Source: Heterohyrax brucei (Eukaryota > Chordata > Mammalia > Hyracoidea > Procaviidae). Taken from it: a stretch of DNA of 64,000 bases. Position 1 is the stretch's first letter. Each line of letters opens with the position of its first letter. The DNA lies in the NCBI GenBank assembly GCA_028571685.1, contig CM053158.1, positions 56,078,001-56,142,000 of the forward strand. Direction: 5' to 3'. This document shows, in pieces, positions 55,785 to 64,000 of the stretch. The notes below the pieces were generated by a model. The model saw nothing but the letters and a program-made list of their open reading frames with translations. It had not been told where the DNA came from and did not search any database. A program made the position numbers and the translations under genes.

Positions 55785-55985
55785 TAATAGCTGTCATGTA
55801 CCAGACACTGTGCTTTGCAGAGGGATCTTTTTAAAATTTTTGACAATCCCCTGAAGTAGATACTATTATCACCATAATATTATAGAAAGAGAACCTGAAA
55901 CCCAAAGGTCTTATTTGCCCAATGCCCAGATAGATAGTAAAAGAAGTGAGAATAGCATCTGAACCCAGTCTTGTCTCACTCAAAA
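55785..55985 (-). mobile_element. MIR SINE
   Basis: 'gtaccagacactgtgctttg', 'tgaagtagatactattatca', 'ccaatgcccagatagatagt' and 'catctgaacccagtcttgtc' give an extended minus-strand MIR. Confidence 0.85.
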
Positions 55986-57314
55986 ATTCCAGCTTATAAC
56001 TATTACACACATCATTGATGTTAAGTCTCTTGGTGAAAATCAGGATTTTCTAATTATTTGGATTGGGACCTACATTTTAGATGACTGATTAAAACCACAT
56101 TTAAACTTGTGCCCAAGATGACAATGTATCTTATCACAAATTGGCTATAAGAGGAGTTTGCTCCTGTTATCTTCTTGATTACTACATGTAAAAGACTCAG
56201 GATGGCCAGATTCACACTTCAAAAAAGCAAATTGAGAGTATAGGAGTTGAAAGAGTATAGAACCCCAGGACTTCATTGGTTAGTGAGCTTTTCCCGTCAG
56301 CCACGTGTGCTGCAGCTACATCTAAGAGAAATCAGATGTAAATAGCAGTATTCTACCGGAGCCAGATCTAAATTTTTCTGAGCATTAGTGTTGATCTGCC
56401 AATTAAATATCCTAGCATAGTTCACACTGAGTTCCTCAGCATCTAGCTGGCAGAAATATACGGACAACTAATGAAGTTGCTGCATCCTACTTGGATAAAA
56501 TATGTTACCATTTCTGCCCCATTAGAATTACTCTTTTTCCCTTTTAATTGCATCTCAGTATGCATTATCTCTTCCCTCTCATATACTACACACAAGGAAT
56601 CATGAGTTACTGTAATGTGTACAGTTTAAGATATATGAAGACATATAAGTGAAAATATGAGTTCTTGATGATCACCAGTCCATAGAACCTTTGAATTCAA
56701 ATGCCACCAAGAATTAGATGAGCAGTCTTGTGAATTATAAACAAGTGAATCAATTTCTCCCACACTCTTCCCAGATCTGGCAAACAATCTATTCCCAGGT
56801 TAAGCTTTTGTGCTGAGTCTCACCCTGAAGTACAACTTTACGGCAGTTATAAACCTCTAAATTGCTGATGCAGCCTTAATTATAGCTATGCTGGTGACAT
56901 CATTGTAATGAACTCTTTGCTATTTTATACGGCCTGAGTGTCCCAGAAGGAACCTTTTTATACAAACACATTGCTCAGAGTTTAGTGGTATATTGTTAGA
57001 ATGGAATATTGGTGAATGCCTATGGTTCTCTCCCTCTCTCAATGTGTGTGGGGGGGTAGGTTTTAACACCAGTATAAATTATGTAAATGCTAGCAGACAT
57101 ATCAAAATGGTAATAGCCTTCCTAGTATAGGACAACCCTTGAATTAATATAAATCCTCCAATTGAAAGAATTTGTCAAGAATTGAAAGGAGGACCAAATG
57201 ATCTGCAAACTGTATTTATATTTATGTTAGCTACTCTCATGGCATAATCAGCAGCCGTTTGACTTTAAAACTAGTATACAAAAATACAAGCCACCATTTT
57301 TCAGTTCCACTTAA
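55986..57314. other. Unassigned low-copy sequence
   Basis: About 1.3 kb with no SINE, gene or named repeat. Confidence 0.5.
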
Positions 57315-57425
57315 ACCAAGGATTCTCAAAATGGAATGCACTCACAAATCACCTGTCTGTTAAAATGCTGATTTTTGATTCTGCAGGTCTGGAGTGGGAC
57401 CTGGGATTGTGCATTTCTCACTAGC
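57315..57425 (+). mobile_element. MER5A-type fragment
   Basis: 'aaggattctcaaaatggaat', 'cacaaatcacctgtctgtta', 'ctgcaggtctggagtgggac' and 'gggattgtgcatttctcact' follow MER5A. The right end is missing. Confidence 0.8.
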
Positions 57426-57429
57426 TGCT

Positions 57430-58112
57430 GGTCTATATTTTTGTTCACTTTGAATGGAACTGCTGCAGTACTGTTGTACTGTTTTGCCAAAATCCATAAA
57501 CTACTTTTCAAATATTTGGGGTGACACATTTATACCCTATAATGTGTCTTCTTGAAAACTGAAGTTATGATTTAAAAAAATTAAATATCCTAAAATTTTG
57601 TTATTTAAACATCTTTTAAGTGATGATTTAGTTCTGTTTAAAAAACAAAAAACAAACAAAGCTTGCTGAAATCAACGACATTGGAGAGACATGATGGAGA
57701 AAACTAAGCAATCAATGTGATCCAGTGCACTGCAAATCTAGGAGGTGGATCAGGAAAAATGTCACTTAACACAGAGAAAACAAAAAACAGCATTGAGGCA
57801 GACACTTTTAGATACTTACTATTCCTCTCCTTCAAATGCACTCCTACAGAAAAACACATTTTGAATCCTAAGTTTCTTCATTGTTTGAGGTCTTCAAGAA
57901 CCTATTCTTTGCCTAAATACGTGGATCTGCATCTATTTAAAACTTAGCTAAAGAAAAAAAAAGAAACTCACCAATGTAATGTTTCCCTAGCTCTCTTTAT
58001 TTACTTTTGTTTGAGGATATAAAAAACTGTGTTATTTTGCAAGAGTACATTTCATTATTTTTAAGGAAAGATTTAGGGATCATGAAAGGAAAAATGATGA
58101 TTTATGCAAGAG
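57430..58112. other. Unassigned sequence
   Basis: No named repeat. A 76-codon frame at 57717-57947 has no motif. Confidence 0.45.
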
Positions 58113-58248
58113 CTACAGCCCCGGTGCACGGTGGGTTAAGAGCTATGGCTGCTAAGCACAATGTCAGCAGTTTGAGTTCATCAGCTGCTACTTGGAACCT
58201 TACGTGGTAGTTCCACTCTGTCCTATATGATCACTGTGAGTTGGGTTT
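58113..58248 (+). mobile_element. AfroSINE, short type
   Basis: 'gctacagccccggtgcacgg' head (rearranged), then 'gctgctaagcacaatgtcag'. The tail is truncated after 'gtgagttgggttt'. Confidence 0.83.
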
Positions 58249-58833
58249 ACTATGGTCCCTGAGCCCAATATGCAAAAGTATCACATACACAAGAGATATT
58301 AGGCCACATTCTATAACTACAGATTCCAATTTCTACTTCTCAAAAAATAAATAAAATATAGAACATTGCTATGAAACTTGGTGAAATTGCTTGAGATATA
58401 CACTTCTATTCAACTGTACTGGGAGTTAAAAAATCAACTGCCACAGAAATGTGAATAGGTCACCAAAGTGCCCTGTAGGAATGACTATAGATTTCCTCAT
58501 TTATATTGGATAAATTATATCTCCAAATTATCAGAAAACACATATATTTCTGGAATCGAGCTGTCACTCCAAATATTCGCAAAGTGGCTTTTGAATGACT
58601 TACATGATTCACAACACTGACATTAAATCAAGTGAAATGTTAGCGATATAGCAACATGCACACTAATTGGAATTCTGGACAGTTAACATTTGTGGTAATT
58701 CAGATCATTTATATTTTATCTTGCATGGGCAAGACAATTACTGTTGAAGAGAGTGGAATGAAATGGCTTCAAGGAAAATATATATAAAGATGTAAGAAGA
58801 CTGGATTAAAATAGAAGGGTTCTGTATACAGAC
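58249..58833. other. Unassigned sequence
   Basis: No gene or named repeat. Confidence 0.5.
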
Positions 58834-59036
58834 TTTAGGTCTTTGGGTGACACAAATTGCTTGTGCTTAGCTGCCAACTGAAAGGTTGCCAATTCAAATC
58901 CACCCAGCAGCACCATGGAGGAAAGGCCTGGCAATCTATTTTCATAATATTACAGCCATTGTAAACTCGATAAAGGGAAGTTCTGCTCTGACGCTCAGGG
59001 TTGTCATGAGTTGGAATCAATTTGATGGCAATGGGT
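58834..59036 (+). mobile_element. AfroSINE, type B
   Basis: 'aggtctttgggtgacacaaa', 'ggaaaggcctggcaatctat' and 'ttacagccattgtaaactcg'. Tail 'tttgatggcaatgggt'. Confidence 0.9.
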
Positions 59037-59619
59037 GATATAGAGACATCAGTGTGACATAGCTGAAAGGCACTTCAGAAATCATGTCTAGGCCAAGGAA
59101 ACTTTCCGTTTAGCTCAGTAAAACATTGTACGATAAATAAAACAGATAAAATCCAATTTGATGTGGTGGGGCTACTTCTGCTCTCTCAACCTGTCACTTC
59201 CTCATCATGTTCAATATCCTACAATCCCTGTAGATGATAACCTAAAGCAGATTTTTCCTCCATCCATCCAGGCTGATCTTCACGTTACTCCAGAAATGTG
59301 ACATGATTTGTCAAGCAGCCAAGTACACTTGCTGCCAGAGCTCATGCTAGCAATGTAGCTGCGTGTACCTTATTCTTGGTTCACATCAGAGCTCTACCAT
59401 GATGCTGTGTTGCCCCATTGACAGGCTAACTAGATACCAGTTTAGAGATTTTTAACTAGAGCATTTTTCACAACATGCACATAGGACAATGGTTTCTTAG
59501 TGTTGCCCTGGTTCCTCAGTGCAGACTGCCTCTTGTTGATATACCAAATCCATTCCATACTTTATGACACTTGTTAATGATGTATTAAGAATTTGAACAA
59601 ATACTGTACGAGACCTCTA
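59037..59619. other. Unassigned sequence
   Basis: No gene or named repeat. Confidence 0.5.
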
Positions 59620-60632
59620 TGATAAGAACTCAAAAGCAGAATTATGTATAGAAGAAAAGACTCTTTGACAGCTGCAAGGGAGGGGAGGGAGGGAGGGAAG
59701 GAAGGGGAGGCACGGAGGGTTTAGATTAGATAGTTGGTAGAAATTTTGGTTGGGTGAAATCAGTGATAGCTGATAGCACACATTAGAAACAAGAATGATA
59801 CTAAGTGGACGTCAACGTAACTTGAATACTCCTTCTATCTTAACCCAATATTGCAAGGACTGAGTAGCTGGGGCAGGGGGCAGGGGACCATGCTCTTAGG
59901 TGAAATCGAGGCCAATTGACACAACTAGCATTTTGCTAAGAGGGGTCTCTGCACCCCACATTGGTGAGTGGCGTCTGGGGTCTTAAACACTGCCAAGCTG
60001 CCATCCAAGGGCACAGCAAATGGTCCCAACTCAGCAGGAATGGATGTTCACCGAGGACCAAAATGATATGGGATGAAGACAACCCAGAAGATAGAGTGAC
60101 CCACATGAGCAGATACCTACATAGACTTGGGACCAGTATAACTGGATGGTACCCGGCCACCACCACTGCCGTGATGGAGATCACTAAGTTGAGTCTCACT
60201 GGCAACACAAGAATAAAAAGTGGTGCACCCTGAGATCTCCACTAAAAGACTGCAATTGATGGTCCAGTGGCTTCAGGGTTCCCCTGGGAGCAAGGCCCCT
60301 GGCCCTGATGCTGCCTTTGCCCATAAATCATAATGAAGATCCACTCTTTGGACACGAATGGATTGGACTTAATGATGCAGAGTGACCATATATTGGATGC
60401 ACTTTATGGTTCTATGCACTTATAGGATATTATCTTGCTGACCTCTGGCTGGAGGAAGGGGAGTGGGTGGAGAGGAGGGGAAAGGAGGCTGTTGGGAGAA
60501 TGAGACATGTACGGAGCAGAGAGGAATAGTGTGCAGTCACCGGGCAGGGAGAACAGTAGAAGCTGCATATAGGTGGGCATGTAAATTTGTATGGGAATGT
60601 ACATTTTCATTCAGTCATAAAAAAAAAAAAGA
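59620..60632 (+). mobile_element. Afrotherian L1 3' UTR (subtype 1)
   Basis: About 1 kb of non-coding L1 3' UTR ending in an A-run at 60619-60630. Contains a purine-rich GGGAGG tract (59677-59711) and the block 'gtgagtggcgtctggggtct' (59966-59985), which other afrotherian L1 3' UTRs share. Then come 'actttatggttctatgcact' and 'gtacattttcattcagtcat'. The left boundary is uncertain. The frames at 59936-60233 are incidental. Confidence 0.72.
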
Positions 60633-61191
60633 CTTTGAAAGGTCTTTTTGCTTTGTAAGAGCTTTGACATATAATTCAAACACTGGAAAAAAAATGCTTC
60701 AAAGTGTACTACTCAGTGTTTTTGATATATTCACAAGAATTATGCAACTCTAACTACCATATAATTTTAGAACATTTCATTATCCCCCAAATAAATGCAG
60801 CTTTCATTATCATTGCCTTTTATTATCTGACTAGACACCAGTGGGTTTGTGTTGTTTATTATCAGTATAATTATAAATCTGATTTTAATCCTTCAGATGG
60901 GAGTTGGCATGCAAATGATAACATCGTCAAATTACATGCTGCAACACTGTACGTACTACATATCGCTAATAATAAGATGTATGTGTATGTAGATATATAT
61001 GTATATAAAGGTGATCATAAAGTATGATGCATCAAAATTCAAATACATCATAAGCCAAGGATACCTATAAATGGAGTCATATGCGGGCTTTCAGACTGAC
61101 TCCTTTCACCTAAAATAATGTTTCTAAGCTTTATGTGGTAGCAGGTATCACTAGTTTTTTTTTGTTATTGAATAACATTCCCTTGCATACA

Positions 61192-61745
61192 TACAAGGTC
61201 TGGAAATTAAGTTCATGAACTCATTCTAGAAAAAGTGCTACGTACTTTATTGCTGAGTATCACTATAGTCACCTTTGAAGTGCCCCCTTGGGAAGCCATG
61301 CACTGGCCAGTGCCTAGTCCACTCTTCAAAGTAATTTTCGAACTCTTCCTGGAATGGCCCTCAGAGTTGTCATTGTTTTACCCTTGATGTCATGAATGTC
61401 ATCAAAATGTCTTCCTTTCAATATTTCCTTTATCTTTGGATAAAGAAAAAAGTCATTGGGGACCAGATCAGGTGACAGGGAGGGTGTTCTCATACAGTTA
61501 CTTGTTTAGGGGCTAAAAACCCCCTCACAGACAACTATACGATTAAGGTGGTGAACTTGCCACTGTGTGCAATGGCCGTTCCAGAAAGAGTTCCAAAATT
61601 GCTTTGAAGGGTAGACTAGGTGCTTACACTGGTGAGTAGCTTCCCAAGGGGAGTACTTCAAAGGTGACCATTACGATACTCAGCAACAAGGTGTGTAGTA
61701 TTTAGAACAATGACATTGGTGGGGTCAACTCTCAGACCTCGTGTA
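61192..61745 (-). mobile_element. Foldback mariner MITE, copy 3
   Basis: TA at 61192-61193 and 61744-61745 flank ends 'caaggtctggaaattaag' and 'caactctcagacctcgtg'. Read on the minus strand, the left part encodes text resembling a mariner transposase C-terminus (LSPDLVPNDFFLYPKIKE, then LKGRHFDD). The last 170-180 bp (from about 61560) are the inverse of the first, e.g. 'aaaattgctttgaagggtag' against 'ctcttcaaagtaattttcga'. It inserted into the antisense L1M, whose text resumes on both sides. Confidence 0.9.
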
Positions 61746-62146
61746 ACACGTTTTGTCTATCTATCAGCCAATGGACACTTGGGTTATTTCTACTTTTTGG
61801 CTATTATGAATAACACTGCTATAAATATTCATGTACAAAATTTTGTGTGGATATTGTTTTTGATTCTTTGGGGTTTATATACCTAGGAACGAAATTACTG
61901 GGCTGCAAGATAACTCTGTTTTTAACATTTTGAGAAACTGAAACAGTTTCCTGAGGTGTCCACACCATTTTATAAATTAACCAATGGTGTATGAGCATAT
62001 GAGGTTTCCAGTTTCTCTGCCTTCTTCCAAACATTTGTTATTGTCTTTTTTGTTTTGCCTTTGTCTTTCTGTTTTTTAATTTTAGCTGTCTTAGCAGATA
62101 TGACATGATATTTTATGGTTTTGATTTGCATTTTCCTAAGGACTAA

Positions 62147-62306
62147 TGGAAACCCTGGTGACATAGTATGTCTGCAAACCAAAAGATCAGAGGTTCAATT
62201 CTACCAAGTGCTCCTTCGAAACTCTATTGGGCAGTTCTACTCTGTCCTACAATGGTTGCCTTGAGTTGGAATAGACTCGATGGCAGTCGATTTGGTTTTG
62301 GTTTAA
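62147..62306 (+). mobile_element. AfroSINE, short type, nested in L1M
   Basis: 'atggaaaccctggtgacata' head with a deletion in the A-box part. Tail 'gatggcagtcgatttggttt'. Confidence 0.92.
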
Positions 62307-62409
62307 TGATTAATGACATTGCACATGTTTTAATGTATATATTGACTATTTGCACATCTTCTCTGGAGTAATTCTGATTCAAATCCTTGACTTAATAGAA
62401 TTCTTCAAT

Positions 62410-63429
62410 TTGCAGAGGCTGCCCACATTCTTGGTTCCCAGCTCAATGCCGTCTTCAAAGTCATTAGCTGGAGGAAAGATGATAGAATCAACATGATACC
62501 ACAGGCAGAATTACCAGGCTGACAATCTGCAGCAAAGACCAAAAAAATCTAAGTGAAATAGGTGAAAGGATTAAAAAACTAGATCAAACATTGAATGGAA
62601 GAAGAAACTGAAGGAAAACAGAGAAAGAGAACAGCTACAGAGTGGAGGTCTCTTGCCAACTAATGCGCACAGACAATATCATCACCCTGGAGCACGAGGG
62701 CAGCGTTTTGGGGATTATGGTTTTAGAGTACATCTAGATTAACTGGCATAATAAACTTATTAAGAAAGGGGTCTGCATGCCACTTTGGTGAGTAGTGTCT
62801 GAAGCCTTAAAAGCTAGCAAGTGGCCATCTAAGAAGCATCAACTGGTCCCACACCACCCGGAGAATGAAGAATACCACGGAAAGGGCCACATTAACAGAG
62901 ACTATATCAGCATATGACTAGAAGAACTACATGGTGCCTGGATACCACAAATAACTGCCTCAACAGGGTACACAGCAGAGAGTCCCTGATGGAATGGGAG
63001 GCAAACAGGGAGGAGAACTAAACCTTTAGTAAATAAAGACCACACTTCATGATCTGATGGATTGAAGGATCCCTTGGAAATCTCTGTTGGACTTTGTTAA
63101 CCCTGGACTGAAACCATTCCTGAGGTCAATTATTCAAAGATTGGACTGGACTGTAAGATAAAGTCATGCTGGTGTAGGGTACGCTTACTGGCCTAAGTAG
63201 ATACACGAGACTTCATGGGCAGCTCCCATCTGGAGGTGAGATAAGAAAGCAGAGGGGGACAGAAGCTTGTTCAACAGACCTGGAAAATACAGGGCGGAGG
63301 GAGGAGTGCAGCTGTCACACTGTACAGGGAGCAATTAGGGTCATGTGACAATGTGCATATAAGTTTTCATATGACAAACTGACCTGAATTATGAACTTTC
63401 AGTTAAAGTTAAAAAAAAAAAACAAAAAA
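62410..63429 (+). mobile_element. Afrotherian L1 3' end and 3' UTR (subtype 2)
   Basis: Starts around 'cagaggctgcccacattctt', the region just after ORF2. Then 'gaggtctcttgccaactaat', 'gagcacgagggcagcgtttt', 'gtgagtagtgtctgaagcct', 'ctgaaaccattcctgaggtc' and 'gcagctcccatctggaggtg', finishing 'atgaactttcagttaaagtt' and an A-run at 63410-63429. This is the elephant-type L1 3' UTR. No intact ORF2 is included. Confidence 0.85.
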
Positions 63430-63554
63430 ACTTTGTATGACCAGCAGAGTGACATGCACATTCCTGTCAATCATAGAATGTCACATGCATCAAATAAAAG
63501 TCATGATTGTCATACTTTTGTCTTTGACCGCAAAACTCTTTCTACTTTTGCTGC

Positions 63555-63940
63555 TAAGTAATGAATTACTTCAAAAACTTTGGAGCTTAAAGCAAAAACT
63601 ATCACTTATTTGCCAAAAAATCTCATTAAACAAATGCTCAGGACCAGATGATGAAGCAGCTATTATTGCATGGTTTCTGTGGGAAAGAAAATTACAGCAA
63701 TTTGACTGGAATATTCCAGTTTGGGTTCTCTTAGGCTGCAGTCCAATACTGTTGGGAGCTAACATATCCACTTCCAAGGGGACATCTCACAGAGCAGGTG
63801 AGCTGGCGCTGGCTGTTATTGAAGGCCTCAGCTCTCCCCCAGGACGCCTTCTCATGGTGTTATCTGAGCATCCTCAGACATGACAGCTGCTCCCTTTCGA
63901 GTGGATGATCCAAGAGATAGGGAAAAGGCTCTAGTATCTC
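63555..63940 (-). mobile_element. MLT1-like LTR, antisense, probable
   Basis: 'gctaagtaatgaattacttc', 'tggcgctggctgttattgaa', 'ggcctcagctctcccccagg' and 'tggatgatccaagagatagg' resemble an antisense MaLR-type LTR. Worn fossil, boundaries unsure. It covers most of the 148-codon frame starting at 63437. Confidence 0.5.
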
Positions 63941-64000
63941 TGATACTCTAGTATTGGAAGTCAGACATCATCACATTTGAAATACTGTATTGGGCACTTG

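Larger units (their letters stand above)
60690..62395 (-). mobile_element. Old L1M, antisense, hosting a mariner MITE and an AfroSINE
   Basis: Antisense L1 3' end in pieces: 'ctactcagtgtttttgatat', 'ataaatggagtcatatgcgg', 'gactcctttcacctaaaata', 'gccaatggacacttgggtta', 'tttggctattatgaataaca', 'atacctaggaacgaaattac', 'gtccacaccattttataaat' and 'atggttttgatttgcatttt'. About 240 bp near 60800-61040 do not look like L1 and may be another insert. Confidence 0.85.

Noticed and set aside
57717-57947. 76-codon frame downstream of an A-rich run
   Set aside because: No recognisable domain, no poly-A-tailed retrocopy structure and no target duplication noticed.
59936-60233. Overlapping 90-codon frames on both strands
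   Set aside because: They lie in the non-coding L1 3' UTR.
63437-63883. 148-codon plus-strand open frame
   Set aside because: Most of it overlaps a probable antisense MLT1-like LTR fossil, and no protein motif is seen.
1-64000. CRISPR array, prokaryotic operon, riboswitch or phage-like system
   Set aside because: The regularly recurring motifs are dispersed AfroSINEs. Spacing is irregular, both strands are used, and the rest of the sequence is mammalian.
1-64000. tRNA genes at the many B-box-like sites ('ggttcgaatcc')
   Set aside because: All inspected sites belong to AfroSINE or MIR copies and lack a full cloverleaf.

Overview
The window looks like nuclear DNA of an afrotherian mammal, most likely an elephant or a close paenungulate relative. 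Three signals point there. About 43 copies of a tRNA-related SINE carry the AfroSINE core (a glycine/lysine-tRNA-like head, a 'tgctaaccaaaaggtcag' B-box region and a 'tatgagtcagaat..actcgacggcaa' tail). RTE-type LINE copies match the elephant RTE family. L1 3' UTR types typical of Afrotheria are also present. The base composition is AT-rich with few CpGs, as expected of mammalian intergenic or deep intronic DNA. All names were assigned from memory of consensus sequences, because no database search was possible.

No host protein-coding exon, functional RNA gene or CRISPR array can be supported. Almost all long open frames lie inside repeats or look like chance frames. The only host-like candidates are weak: a small CpG-rich block near 5.7-6.0 kb, and an unexplained 196-codon frame at 18.3-18.9 kb.

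Layout. 0-5 kb: scattered AfroSINEs and one antisense solo LTR. 5-6.2 kb: GC-rich low-copy block. 7.2-13 kb: AfroSINEs, a short element joining RTE 5' and 3' ends, two L1 3' UTR insertions, and a foldback mariner MITE. 15.6-20.5 kb: L1M, MLT1-like LTR, an L1 3' UTR with a clean target duplication, MER5A with a nested SINE, and an RTE 3' piece. 21.1-24.3 kb: an almost full-length RTE LINE with a decayed reading frame. 24.5-33 kb: mostly old low-copy sequence with MIR, MLT1-like LTRs and an unnamed old repeat family. 34.2-36.0 kb: antisense L1M riddled with SINEs. 38-40.4 kb: LTRs and an RTE 3' piece. 42.7-44.5 kb: sense L1M carrying three antisense SINEs. 45-52.9 kb: SINEs, L2, a second mariner MITE and an afrotherian-type solo LTR. 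52.9-58.1 kb: the longest SINE-free stretch, with an MLT1-like LTR, L2, MIR and MER5A. 59.6-63.4 kb: two L1 3' UTRs of different subfamilies around an antisense L1M that holds the third mariner MITE and an AfroSINE. A further MLT1-like LTR lies at the right edge.

How the parts relate. The RTE LINE probably supplied the retrotransposition machinery for the AfroSINEs, since their 3' tails resemble the RTE 3' end. The mariner MITEs are non-autonomous DNA transposons that would have needed a transposase made elsewhere. Nesting gives an age order: L2, MIR, MER5A, MLT1 and L1M are oldest, and mariner MITEs, AfroSINEs, RTE and the afrotherian L1s inserted later.
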